Positions 16,063 to 24,031 of a stretch of DNA of 48,494 nucleotides are shown piece after piece. The notes under the pieces are model-generated. The model did no database searches. It was not told where the DNA came from and saw nothing but the letters and a program-made list of their open reading frames with translations. Numbering within the stretch: the first letter of the stretch is position 1; each line of letters starts with the position of its first letter. The translations under genes and the position numbers were made by a program. Source of the stretch: JBOICV01 sp050740255 (GTDB taxonomy: Bacteria; Pseudomonadota; Gammaproteobacteria; Nevskiales; JBOICV01); the NCBI GenBank assembly GCA_050740255.1, contig JBOICV010000098.1, positions 1 to 48,494 of the forward strand, read 5' to 3'.

Positions 16063-18546
16063 ATGACCGGACTAACCGCTTTGCTCATCGCGCTTGCTGC
16101 GTTCTGGGTGCTGGCCTATATCGGCGTGCCGCTGCTGGTCTGGACCGGTGCGGCGGCGATATATCTACTGGGCTTGTGGGCAACCGGGCTGATGGGTATG
16201 GGTGCGCTACAAGTTTCGCTGGTGATCTTCGGCGTGCTGGCGCTTTTGTTCAACTTGCCACTGCTGCGCCGGATGCTGGTCACCCGCCCGGTGTTCGCGG
16301 GTTTCAAGAAAGTGCTGCCGGAAATGACCTCCACCGAACGCGAGGCTTTGGAAGCCGGCGCCATCTGGTGGGAAGGCGAAATGTTCCGCGGCAAGCCGGA
16401 CTGGGACCAGTTGCTCAATTTCCAGCGCACCCAGCTCACCAGGGAAGAGCAATCTTTCCTGGACAACGAGTGCAACCAGCTATGCGCGATGGTTGACGAC
16501 TGGAAAATCCAGTTTGAGCTGAAGGATTTGCCGGAAGAAGTCTGGAGCTTCATCCGCAACAAGGGCTTCATGTCCATGCTGATCAGCAAGCAATGGGGTG
16601 GGCTCGGCTTCTCCGCTTACGCTCAGTCCTGCGTAGTGACCAAGCTTGCCACCCGTTCCACCACCGCAGCGGTCACGGTAATGGTACCGAACTCGCTGGG
16701 ACCGGGCGAGCTGTTGATGCACTACGGCACTGAGGAACAGAAAAAGAAATGGCTGCCGGGTCTGGCCGCGGGCAAGGAAATCCCCTGCTTCGGCCTGACT
16801 GGCCCTGACGCCGGTTCCGACGCCGGTGCAATTCCGGATGTCGGCATCGTTTGCTTCGGCGAATGGGAAGGCAAACGCGTGCTCGGTATGAAGCTGCGCT
16901 TCAAGAAGCGTTACATCACGCTGGCGCCGGTCGCCACCGTCGTTGGCCTTGCGCTGAAGCTGCACGATCCGGATGGCTTGCTGGGTGACAAGAACAAGAC
17001 GGAATACGGCATCACCTGCGCGCTCGTACCCGCCAATCTGCCGGGTATCAAGATCGGCTCACGGGCGTGGCCCTGCAACACGCCATTCATGAACGGCTCC
17101 ATCGCTGGCAATGATGCCTTCGTGCCGATTGACGCCATCATCGGCGGCCAGGCCATGGCCGGCAAAGGGTGGCGCATGCTGGTGGAATGCCTGTCCGCCG
17201 GTCGCGGCATCTCGCTCCCTGCCCTGTCCGCCGCCGCGGGCAAGGCCGGCTACTTCGCCACCGGCGCCTACACCCGTATCCGCCGCCAGTTCAAGATGCC
17301 GATCGGCAAGTTCGAAGGCGTGCAGGAGGCGATGGGGCGCATCGCCGGCTACACCTACCAGCTGGAGGCGATGCGCTCGCTCACCGCCAGCGCGGTGGAC
17401 TACTGCCAGCGCGAGTTGCACAAAGGCCCGTCGGTGGTCACGGCGATTGCCAAGTACCACATGACCGAGATGATGCGGCAGGTGTTGATTGACGCGATGG
17501 ATATCCACGGCGGCCGCGGCGTGATGCAAGGCCCGCGCAATTACCTGGCGCAGGCTTACCAGGCCGTGCCGATTGCGATCACGGTGGAAGGCTCGAATAT
17601 CCTTACCCGTAACCTGATGATTTACGGCCAGGGTTCGATTCGCTGCCATCCCTTTGTATTTCCCGAAATGGAAGCCGCGCGCAAGGACGATCTCGCCGAG
17701 TTCGACAAGCTGTTTTTCAGCCATATCGGCTTCTCCTTGAATCGCGGCATACGCGCGCTGACTCTGGGCCTGACCGGTGGTTTGCTGGCCGACTCACCCA
17801 TGCCCGGTCCGACGGCCAAGTACTTCAAGGCGCTCACGCGCATGTCGGCGGCGATGGCCTTCGTCTCTGACGTGACGATGCTGGTCGTCGGCGGCGAGTT
17901 GAAGCGCAAGGAGCGGCTGTCCGCGCGCCTTGGCGACGTGCTCTCGCACCTTTATATGGCGTCCTGTGTCCTCAAGTATTACTACGATGAGGGCCAGTCG
18001 CAGGAAGATCTGCCGCACGTCGAGTGGTGCCTGCAGAATTCCCTGGCGGAGATCAACAAGGCCTTCGACCAGTTCTTCGCCAACTTCCCGGTCCGTCCGG
18101 TGGCGTGGTTTCTGCGCTTCATGGCCTTCCCGCTCGGCCGCTCCTATACGCCTCCTTCCGATCGCTTAAGCGGAGTTTTGGCGAACATGATGATGGAACC
18201 GACCGCGCTCAAAGCCCGCCTGACGCGCGAGGTTTACGTCGGCGAAAGCAAGGATGATCAGTCCGGCCGCATGAAACACGCGTATGAGGCCTTGCTGAAA
18301 ATTGAGCCGCTCTATAACAAATTCCAGAAAGCCATCCACAAGGACAAGATCGGCGGCTTTGGCGTGCTGGAACAGTTGGCGAACTGCGTAAAAGCGGGTG
18401 CGCTGACTCAAGCCGAAGCGGATCAGCTCAAGGTATTCGAGGAGCTGCGGCTGGATGCGATTCTGACCGACCACTTCACCAAGGAATACATCCAGAATCC
18501 ATTCGAAGCGGCCATGATGACGGTGCCGCGCCGCGCGGTCGCCTAG
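16063..18546 (+). CDS. fadE: FadE-type acyl-CoA dehydrogenase
   Basis: 827 residues, the length of the long FadE class rather than the 380-residue type. It performs the first, FAD-dependent oxidation of acyl-CoA in beta-oxidation. Two or three N-terminal hydrophobic segments anchor it to the inner membrane. Dehydrogenase motifs include FGLTGPDAGSDAGA and DIHGGRGVMQGPRN. The start MTGLTALLIALAAFWVL has AAGGAG 8 bases upstream; upstream in-frame codons are inside the repeat element and are not counted. The last 78 bases are duplicated at 20957-21034. Confidence 0.95.
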   Translation: MTGLTALLIALAAFWVLAYIGVPLLVWTGAAAIYLLGLWATGLMGMGALQVSLVIFGVLALLFNLPLLRRMLVTRPVFAGFKKVLPEMTSTEREALEAGAIWWEGEMFRGKPDWDQLLNFQRTQLTREEQSFLDNECNQLCAMVDDWKIQFELKDLPEEVWSFIRNKGFMSMLISKQWGGLGFSAYAQSCVVTKLATRSTTAAVTVMVPNSLGPGELLMHYGTEEQKKKWLPGLAAGKEIPCFGLTGPDAGSDAGAIPDVGIVCFGEWEGKRVLGMKLRFKKRYITLAPVATVVGLALKLHDPDGLLGDKNKTEYGITCALVPANLPGIKIGSRAWPCNTPFMNGSIAGNDAFVPIDAIIGGQAMAGKGWRMLVECLSAGRGISLPALSAAAGKAGYFATGAYTRIRRQFKMPIGKFEGVQEAMGRIAGYTYQLEAMRSLTASAVDYCQRELHKGPSVVTAIAKYHMTEMMRQVLIDAMDIHGGRGVMQGPRNYLAQAYQAVPIAITVEGSNILTRNLMIYGQGSIRCHPFVFPEMEAARKDDLAEFDKLFFSHIGFSLNRGIRALTLGLTGGLLADSPMPGPTAKYFKALTRMSAAMAFVSDVTMLVVGGELKRKERLSARLGDVLSHLYMASCVLKYYYDEGQSQEDLPHVEWCLQNSLAEINKAFDQFFANFPVRPVAWFLRFMAFPLGRSYTPPSDRLSGVLANMMMEPTALKARLTREVYVGESKDDQSGRMKHAYEALLKIEPLYNKFQKAIHKDKIGGFGVLEQLANCVKAGALTQAEADQLKVFEELRLDAILTDHFTKEYIQNPFEAAMMTVPRRAVA
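18469..18546 (+). repeat. 78-bp direct repeat, left copy (fadE 3' end)
   Basis: The last 78 bases of fadE, from GACCACTTCACC to the TAG stop. A copy of equal length differing at 3 positions lies at 20957-21034. Together they flank a 2.4-kb segment. Confidence 0.85.
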
Positions 18547-18709
18547 TCGCTGGGCCCTTGTAATCACCTCGGGGACATGAGGGTGGCCGCTCTCGGCCAA
18601 TTGCGATCTTTCGAGGCTTCGCTCTGAATGTCTCGTATCAGCCCGTTGCTGTCACTCGCATCCGACCGCTCCTGGGATTTTCAATCAGCGCCTTCGGCTG
18701 TGCGACTCG

Positions 18710-20056
18710 TCAGGCGTCACCTTGTCCGACGGCAAACAGGGTCCACTCACCGGGCACGCCCTTGAGATCATGGATGCCGCGTTTCTCGAAGTTGTAATGC
18801 GAGCCCAACAGGATGGCCTGCACGGAGTGCGACACCAGCACTTCACCGGCACGCGCCGCAGCCATCACACGGGCGCCGACATGAACGCTGATACCACCGA
18901 TGTCGCCATCGTCGCGCAACTCCACTTCCGCGGTGTGCAGGCCGGCACGCAACCTGAGGTTCACCGTCGCCATCGCCTCGTGCAGCGCCCGCGCGCATTC
19001 AATCGCGCGGCCGGGGCGGTCGAAGCTCGCGAGCATGCCATCGCCGGTACGATTGACCAGGCGGCCGCCAAAGCGGGCGATCTGCTCGGCGGTGATCTGG
19101 TCGTGCCGGTTCAGCAGCGCATGCCAAGCGGCGTCGCCCATCTTCGCGGCCAGCGCGGTCGAATCAACGATGTCGGTGAACAGCACGGTGAGCAACGCGC
19201 GCTCGGCCTCGCCGCCGCGACGCTGTCCGGTCACGAATTCCTCGACGTGGTCGAGAATCAGCTCGGGCGTTTCCCAGAACGGTTGGCCATCGGCGCCGGG
19301 GAGTTCGACCAAGCGCGCGCCCGAAGTATGTTCCGCCACGTAGCGCGCCTGGGCGAGTGGCCACCACCGGCTGTTGCCGCGTGCCATGACCAGGGTTGGC
19401 GCGCGGATGCTGAACAGAATCGGCCTTGCGTCGAAATTACGCGCTTGCAACATACTTTCGACGACGGCCTTGGGCGACGCTACGGCGCGCTGCCATTTCG
19501 CAACCCAGCGCAGGGTGCGCTCGTCATGGGCCAGGCTGGGGCAGATTGCGACTGCATGTTTCTCCGTGCCCCAAGACTTGCGCGTGAAGTCCAGGAATTC
19601 GGCCGTGGTCTCCGGTGCAAATCCTTGCGGATAGTCCGGCGCCGCCGAGCGGCGGGCTGCCGGGTTGAACAGCGCGAGCGCACGGACCCGCCCGGGGTGC
19701 GCGGCGGCGAACTGCAAAGCCAAGGGCGCACCGTCTATCCAGGCCAGGAAGGCGGCCGACTTGGAGCCGGTCGCATCCATGACCGCCAACAGATCTTCGG
19801 TCCAGTATTGCGACACTTCGCCGCCACCGTTGGGGCGCGCATCGGAGAGTCCGGAGCCGCGCGCGTCGAAACGGATCAGCCGGCTGAAGGAGACCAGCCG
19901 GCGCAGAAAGCGCGCGACCCCGGGGTCTTCCCACTCGAGGTCGAGGTGTCCCCATCGCCCCTGGGTCACAACCAGATCGAGCGGCCCTTCGCCCAGCACC
20001 TGATAAGCGACGCGGTCGTCGCCGACGGTGGTGTAGCGGGTTTCGGGCTGGATCAT
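18710..20056 (-). CDS. Alpha/beta hydrolase-class III adenylate/guanylate cyclase fusion
   Basis: 448 residues from MIQPETRY, the start favoured by family appearance; the frame is open to 20221, with another ATG at 20107. Residues about 10-275 form an alpha/beta-hydrolase fold (IRFDARGSGLSD, ending LPGADGQPFWETPELI). Residues about 285-448 form a class III cyclase domain: metal ligands Asp295 (FTDIVDST) and Asp339 (RTGDGML), then GGISVHVGARVMAAA. The architecture resembles mycobacterial Rv1900c. The hydrolase nucleophile elbow reads A-W-I-D-G, with Ile107 where Ser is expected, so it may sense rather than hydrolyse. The usual adenine-specifying Lys in the cyclase is Asn335. It lies in the segment bracketed by fadE repeats. 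Confidence 0.87.
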   Translation of the reverse strand: MIQPETRYTTVGDDRVAYQVLGEGPLDLVVTQGRWGHLDLEWEDPGVARFLRRLVSFSRLIRFDARGSGLSDARPNGGGEVSQYWTEDLLAVMDATGSKSAAFLAWIDGAPLALQFAAAHPGRVRALALFNPAARRSAAPDYPQGFAPETTAEFLDFTRKSWGTEKHAVAICPSLAHDERTLRWVAKWQRAVASPKAVVESMLQARNFDARPILFSIRAPTLVMARGNSRWWPLAQARYVAEHTSGARLVELPGADGQPFWETPELILDHVEEFVTGQRRGGEAERALLTVLFTDIVDSTALAAKMGDAAWHALLNRHDQITAEQIARFGGRLVNRTGDGMLASFDRPGRAIECARALHEAMATVNLRLRAGLHTAEVELRDDGDIGGISVHVGARVMAAARAGEVLVSHSVQAILLGSHYNFEKRGIHDLKGVPGEWTLFAVGQGDA

Positions 20057-20258
20057 GGCGGCGCACTCGCGGCGGAAGAGATGAACACCCTTGTCATGTG
20101 CCGTCATGATGGCACAGACCCGATTTCGCGCGCTGACGGTGAATACGGCCGCGGTCGGCGGCAATGCGAGATTGCTGGCGCAATCGGGCTGGCGTGGGAA
20201 GGATTGACAGTAGCCGATCAAAATGAAAGCATTCCGCTATCACTTTGCAGGCATCGCC

Positions 20259-20516
20259 ATGACCCAACTCAGCATTCGCAATCTCGACTCCGCTACGGCC
20301 GCACAACTCAAGCGTGCGGCCAAGAAAACAGGGCAGAGCCTTAATCGCTATTTACTCGGTGTGTTGAGCCAGGGTGGCGTGCAGCAGGCGGGTGCAGGAC
20401 AAGGTCCGCACGACGATCTCGACGCATTGGCCGGCGGCTGGAACAAGGCGCAGGCGCAGGCTTTTGAGCGCGCGACCGCGCCGTTTCGCAAGGTGGACGA
20501 AACGCTGTGGCGCTGA
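20259..20516 (+). CDS. Ribbon-helix-helix antitoxin (FitA/VapB-like)
   Basis: 85 residues from MTQLSIRNLDSATAAQLKRA, a typical ribbon-helix-helix start (beta strand QLSIRNL, then two helices). A further upstream ATG at 20223 would add 12 residues that do not fit the family. The C-terminal part (DDLDALAGGWNKAQAQAFER) would wrap the toxin. It overlaps the PIN-toxin gene by 10 bases and is divergent from the cyclase gene. Such antitoxins normally repress their own promoter. Confidence 0.82.
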   Translation: MTQLSIRNLDSATAAQLKRAAKKTGQSLNRYLLGVLSQGGVQQAGAGQGPHDDLDALAGGWNKAQAQAFERATAPFRKVDETLWR

Positions 20517-20923
20517 AATCCATTCTGCTGGATACCAATGCCTACACCGCGTTCCTGCTGGGGCGTGACGTGGCGCGTGAGATTGTGCGGCGGGCGGACG
20601 TCCTGGCTCTGAGCGCGGTGGTTCTCGGTGAGTTGCTTGCCGGGTTCGCCGCTGGCAGCCGCCAGGCCCAGAACCGGGCGACGCTCACCAAGTTTCTGGC
20701 GTCGCCGCGTGTGCGTGTGCTGGCGATCAGCGACACGACCGCAGACTACTACGCGCGCACCTACGCCGCCCTGCGGCGCAAGGGGCGGCCGATCCCGACC
20801 AACGACCTCTGGATCGCAGCCTCGGCGCTGGAGTGCGGCATGCGGCTTTACTCTTATGACGCTCATTTTGCGGAGATTGACGGCCTGATTTGCGGCAATT
20901 CTCCTGAAGCTTTTCTGCTCTAG
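20507..20923 (+). CDS. PIN-domain toxin (VapC/FitB-like ribonuclease)
   Basis: 138 residues starting at GTG within the end of the antitoxin gene. The PIN-domain acidic residues are all present: Asp9 (LLDTNAY), Glu42 (VLGELLAG), Asp100 (PTNDLWIAA) and Asp118 (SYDAHF). VapC-type toxins are Mg-dependent ribonucleases, often cutting tRNA or rRNA loops; the target here is unknown. With the upstream gene it makes a complete toxin-antitoxin pair that could stabilise the fadE-flanked segment. Confidence 0.9.
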   Translation: MALKSILLDTNAYTAFLLGRDVAREIVRRADVLALSAVVLGELLAGFAAGSRQAQNRATLTKFLASPRVRVLAISDTTADYYARTYAALRRKGRPIPTNDLWIAASALECGMRLYSYDAHFAEIDGLICGNSPEAFLL

Positions 20924-20956
20924 CCAAGATCCGCCGGCGGGTGTGGAGACCGGAGT

Positions 20957-21034
20957 GACCACTTCACCAAGGAATACATCCAGAACCCCTTCGAAGCGGC
21001 CATGATGACGGTGCCGCGCCGCGCGGTCGCTTAG
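20957..21034 (+). pseudogene. Duplicated 3' remnant of fadE (right copy of 78-bp direct repeat)
   Basis: From GACCACTTCACC to TAG it matches the last 78 bases of fadE except for 3 substitutions, all synonymous (AAT/AAC, CCA/CCC, GCC/GCT in the fadE frame). It lacks any start or upstream domain. It marks the right border of the cyclase/toxin-antitoxin segment. Confidence 0.85.
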
Positions 21035-21079
21035 ATCGCATCCATTCTTTTGCGCGGGCGGTCCGCGCGCCCAGACCTT

Positions 21080-21367
21080 TTACGGCGAGTTGATCCGATC
21101 GGTATGCCCAAGATCGCGGTTTGGTGCAATGCGGTCGCGCAGAATCTGCTTGATTTCGCGGATATCCGGGAAATGCCCCAGCAGCTTGCGATCCAGCAGT
21201 ATTTCTCCATCGAGCCGGATTTGATAAATGCCGCCGGTACCGGGAACAAGGCTGACTGCACCAAGCTCATCGGTAAAGGTGGTCAGCAGCTCTTGTGCCA
21301 TCCAGGCCGCGCGCATCAGCCAGTGGCATTGAGTGCAGTATTCAATCTCGACTCTGGGCTTGGTCAT
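21080..21367 (-). CDS. SelT/SelW/SelH-family (Rdx) thioredoxin-like protein
   Basis: 95 residues starting VEIEYCTQCHWLMRAAWMAQ. The Cys11-x-x-Cys14 pair in the first loop corresponds to the CxxC/CxxU redox motif of selenoprotein W-type proteins, here in the cysteine form. The later stretch GGIYQIRLDGEILLDRK is also typical. Bacterial members are small cytosolic redox proteins of uncertain partner. A palindromic repeat lies just upstream. Confidence 0.85.
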   Translation of the reverse strand: MTKPRVEIEYCTQCHWLMRAAWMAQELLTTFTDELGAVSLVPGTGGIYQIRLDGEILLDRKLLGHFPDIREIKQILRDRIAPNRDLGHTDRINSP

Positions 21368-21376
21368 ATTCCTGTA

Positions 21377-21490
21377 CTGTCATTGCGAGCCCCCTTCGAC
21401 AAGCTCAGGATAAACTTTGCGAAGCAATCTCGACGTTACCACGCGGATAACAAAGAGATCGCTTCGTCACTTTGTTCCTCGCGATGACAG
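21377..21490. repeat. Palindromic repeat with CTGTCATTGCGAG ends
   Basis: The left end CTGTCATTGCGAG (21377-21389) and right end CTCGCGATGACAG (21478-21490) are inverted with one mismatch. Inner arms GAAGCAATCTCG and GAGATCGCTTC continue the palindrome. The left arm is interrupted by a 25-bp module (21392-21416) with the ends CCCTTCGAC and GATAAACT. The right end overlaps the 3' end of the neighbouring thioesterase gene and supplies its stop codon. Confidence 0.7.
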
Positions 21491-21928
21491 CGAAGCGTAG
21501 GCTTTGAGAAATTCTTCCGGCTGGCGCTTGGGTTTGCCGGACGATAATTCAGCACAGACAAAATGCGTGGTGGCACGGATCAGTACCATGCTGTCACGCG
21601 GCCGGATAATTTGATACTTGCGCCACAGGCTTAGCTTGCCGTCGTTTTCGTGCAGCCAGGTGCCCACAATCAACTCGTCATCCAAATAGGCTGCACCCAG
21701 ATAGTCGAGCTCGTGCCGGCGAACCACCATGGCTCGATCAAGACGCTTGTAAGCTTCCAAATCGAGACCCAGCTCGATGGAATGCTGCCAGGCGGCTTGT
21801 TCCAGCCAGCGCAGATAGCTGACGTTGTTGCAGTGGTCGAGACCATCCACATCGGCGGACTCGACCGTGACGGCAAAGCTGAAGGAGGGTGGTATATCCC
21901 AAGGCAGGCGGTCGGCTTCCAGGGTCAT
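21467..21928 (-). CDS. Acyl-CoA thioesterase, hotdog fold (4HBT family), C-terminus set by a repeat
   Basis: 153 residues. The hotdog active-site segment is VESADVDGLDHCNNVSYLRWLEQAAW (D-x-x-D-H-C-N-N, a Cys where many relatives have Val or Met). Later, VVRRHELDYLGAAYLDDEL is family-like. Substrate is unknown. The last codons (SSRGTK and the TGA) lie in the palindromic repeat at 21377-21490, so the original C-terminus has been replaced or extended. A similar thioesterase is at 14576-15025. Confidence 0.84.
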   Translation of the reverse strand: MTLEADRLPWDIPPSFSFAVTVESADVDGLDHCNNVSYLRWLEQAAWQHSIELGLDLEAYKRLDRAMVVRRHELDYLGAAYLDDELIVGTWLHENDGKLSLWRKYQIIRPRDSMVLIRATTHFVCAELSSGKPKRQPEEFLKAYASLSSRGTK

Positions 21929-21996
21929 GAATAGTCAATAGAATCAGTACCAGCCGCATCTTAGCGCCCTCCAGTCCCCTCTAGTATTGCCGAGCG

Positions 21997-22021
21997 ATAC
22001 TGGACTAAAATAGTCCTATAT
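21997..22021 (+). promoter_or_regulatory. IscR-like palindromic operator upstream of sufR
   Basis: GGACTA-AAA-TAGTCC is a perfect palindrome (22002-22016) within ATAC-T...CC-TATAT flanks. It closely follows the known IscR type 1 box, whose core is GACT-purine-WWW-pyrimidine-AGTC with ATA/TAT flanks. It lies 18 bases before the Rrf2 gene start. The likely reading is that the Rrf2 protein represses its own operon by binding here. Confidence 0.8.
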
Positions 22022-22038
22022 ACGACGCGGGACTTGCC

Positions 22039-22494
22039 ATGCTTCGGATCAGCAAGATGACGGATTACGGCGCGCTGGTGATGACTGCGCTGGCGCACGA
22101 CCCCACCGGCCTGCACAACGCAGCCGATCTGGCCGCGCGCACCCATGTATCGGAACCGGCCGTCAGCAAGCTGCTCAAAGCGCTGACGCGGGGCGGCTTG
22201 ATCAATTCCATCCGCGGCGTGCATGGCGGCTATCGGCTGGCGCGAGCGCCCGAGCAGATCCGCATGACCGACATCATTGCCGCGCTGGAAGGTCCTATCG
22301 GCCTCACACAGTGCGCGCATGAACCGGGTGCCTGCGGCATTGAGCATCTTTGCGGTGTGCGCGGCCACTGGCAAGTCATCAACCGCGCCATCAAAAAAGC
22401 CCTGGACAACGTCACGCTGGCGGAGATGATCGCGCCGATCAGACAGGTGCAAATTCACATGCAGCCGCGCACGGGCGCGGCCGCGGGAGCCTGA
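22039..22494 (+). CDS. sufR: Rrf2-family Fe-S cluster-sensing repressor of the SUF operon
   Basis: 151 residues. The N-terminus (MLRISKMTDYGALVMTALA) and winged helix (HVSEPAVSKLLKALTRGGLINSIRGVHGGYRL) are Rrf2-type. Cys92, Cys99 and Cys105 closely match the cluster ligands of IscR (92, 98, 104), so it should bind an Fe-S cluster. As first gene of sufRBCDSU it is the likely operon regulator; the symbol sufR is used for this role although the cyanobacterial SufR is a different family. A palindromic operator precedes it. It ends 2 bases before sufB. Confidence 0.9.
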   Translation: MLRISKMTDYGALVMTALAHDPTGLHNAADLAARTHVSEPAVSKLLKALTRGGLINSIRGVHGGYRLARAPEQIRMTDIIAALEGPIGLTQCAHEPGACGIEHLCGVRGHWQVINRAIKKALDNVTLAEMIAPIRQVQIHMQPRTGAAAGA

Positions 22495-22496
22495 GC

Positions 22497-23969
22497 ATGG
22501 CCGCGCTCGAACAGCCCGCAAGAAACGAACAAGTCCACGCGCTGCTGCAAAAGGACTACGCCGCCGGTTTCATCACCGACGTCGCCGCGGACACGCTACC
22601 GCCCGGTCTGAATGAGGACGTCATTCGCCACATCTCGCGCAAGAAGGGCGAGCCGGAATGGATGACTGACTGGCGGCTGAAGGCCTACGCGTTCTGGCAG
22701 AAGATGGAGGAACCGCGCTGGGCGCATGTGCAATACGGGCCGATTGACTACCAGGCGATCTCTTATTACTCCGCGCCGAAATCAGCCAAGGACGCGCCGC
22801 AGAGTCTGGCCGACGTGGATCCCAAACTGCTCGAAACCTACGAGAAACTGGGCATTCCGCTGCGTGAGCGTGAAATTCTGGCCGGGGTGCGGAACGTCGC
22901 GGTAGACGCGGTGTTCGACAGTGTCTCCGTCGCCACCACTTTCAAGGCCGAGCTGGCCAAAGCCGGCGTGATCTTCTGCTCGGTTTCGGAGGCAGTGCGC
23001 GAGCATCCGGAACTGGTGCGCAAGTACCTGGGCTCGGTCGTGCCGCAAAAGGATAATTTCTTCGCCGCGCTCAACTCGGCGGTATTCACCGATGGTTCCT
23101 TTGTCTATGTGCCCAAGGGCGTGCGCTGCCCGATGGAGCTGTCCACTTACTTTCGCATCAACGCCAGCAACACCGGCCAGTTCGAGCGCACGCTGATCAT
23201 TGCGGACGAAGGCGCCTATGTGAGTTATCTGGAAGGTTGCACCGCGCCCAAGCGGGACGAAAATCAGTTGCACGCCGCGGTGGTGGAACTGGTGGCGCTG
23301 GAAGGTGCCCAGATTAAGTATTCAACCGTACAGAACTGGTATCCCGGCGACGAGAACGGCGTCGGCGGCATTTACAACTTCGTCACCAAGCGCGGTGACT
23401 GCCGTGGCGCACGCTCGCGGATTTCCTGGACACAGGTGGAAACCGGCTCGGCCATCACCTGGAAGTATCCGAGCGTGATTCTGCGCGGCGATGACTCCGT
23501 CGGCGAGTTTTACTCAGTGGCGCTGACCAATCACCGTCAGCAGGCCGACACCGGCACCAAGATGATTCACGTCGGCAAGAACACCAGCTCCACGATCATC
23601 TCGAAGGGCATTTCCGCGAATCGCGGCCAGCAGGCCTATCGCGGACTCGTGCGCGTGATGCCAAGCGCCGAAAATGCGCGCAATTACACCCAGTGCGATT
23701 CGCTGCTGATTGGCGATCGTTGCGGCGCGCATACCTTCCCGTATACCGAAGTGAAAAACCCCACGGCCCGTCTGGAGCATGAGGCCACCACCAGCAAAAT
23801 CGGCGAGGACCAGCTGTTCTACTGCCGCAGCCGCGGCATCGCGGAAGAAGATGCGGTCAACATGATCGTCAATGGCTTCTGCAAGGAAGTGTTCAAGGAA
23901 TTGCCGATGGAGTTCGCGGTGGAGGCGCAGAAGTTGCTGGGCGTCTCGCTTGAGGGTGCCGTGGGCTAA
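22497..23969 (+). CDS. sufB: Fe-S cluster assembly protein SufB
   Basis: 490 residues. SufB is the main scaffold subunit of the SufBC2D complex. Recognisable stretches are DYGIDYQAISYYSAPK-like IDYQAISYYSAPK, FVYVPKGVRCPMELSTYFRIN, GCRGARSRISW-like CRGARSRISW, and NYTQCDSLLIGDRCGAHTFPY with conserved cysteines. The start ATG at 22497 is 3 bases past the sufR stop; the open frame upstream overlaps sufR and is rejected. The next gene is separated by a 62-base gap occupied by a repeat. Confidence 0.97.
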   Translation: MAALEQPARNEQVHALLQKDYAAGFITDVAADTLPPGLNEDVIRHISRKKGEPEWMTDWRLKAYAFWQKMEEPRWAHVQYGPIDYQAISYYSAPKSAKDAPQSLADVDPKLLETYEKLGIPLREREILAGVRNVAVDAVFDSVSVATTFKAELAKAGVIFCSVSEAVREHPELVRKYLGSVVPQKDNFFAALNSAVFTDGSFVYVPKGVRCPMELSTYFRINASNTGQFERTLIIADEGAYVSYLEGCTAPKRDENQLHAAVVELVALEGAQIKYSTVQNWYPGDENGVGGIYNFVTKRGDCRGARSRISWTQVETGSAITWKYPSVILRGDDSVGEFYSVALTNHRQQADTGTKMIHVGKNTSSTIISKGISANRGQQAYRGLVRVMPSAENARNYTQCDSLLIGDRCGAHTFPYTEVKNPTARLEHEATTSKIGEDQLFYCRSRGIAEEDAVNMIVNGFCKEVFKELPMEFAVEAQKLLGVSLEGAVG

Positions 23970-23996
23970 TTTTTAGTGTCTATGTAAACCGGAGAA

Positions 23997-24020
23997 GATT
24001 CCCGCTTGCGCGGGAATGAC
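23997..24020. repeat. Short palindrome in the sufB-sufC gap
   Basis: GATTCCCGC and GCGGGAATGAC arms with a TTGC loop region make the right half of a common ATTCCGGC...GCCGGAATGAC-like repeat also seen at 43165-43231 and 2991-3131. It ends 12 bases before the sufC start and leaves no clear ribosome binding site there. Confidence 0.6.
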
Positions 24021-24031
24021 ATCACAGCGAA

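Noticed and set aside
18722..20344. Long plus-strand open frame of 540 codons antisense to the cyclase gene
   Set aside because: It has no recognisable domain and mirrors a clear protein on the other strand, which is common in GC-rich DNA.
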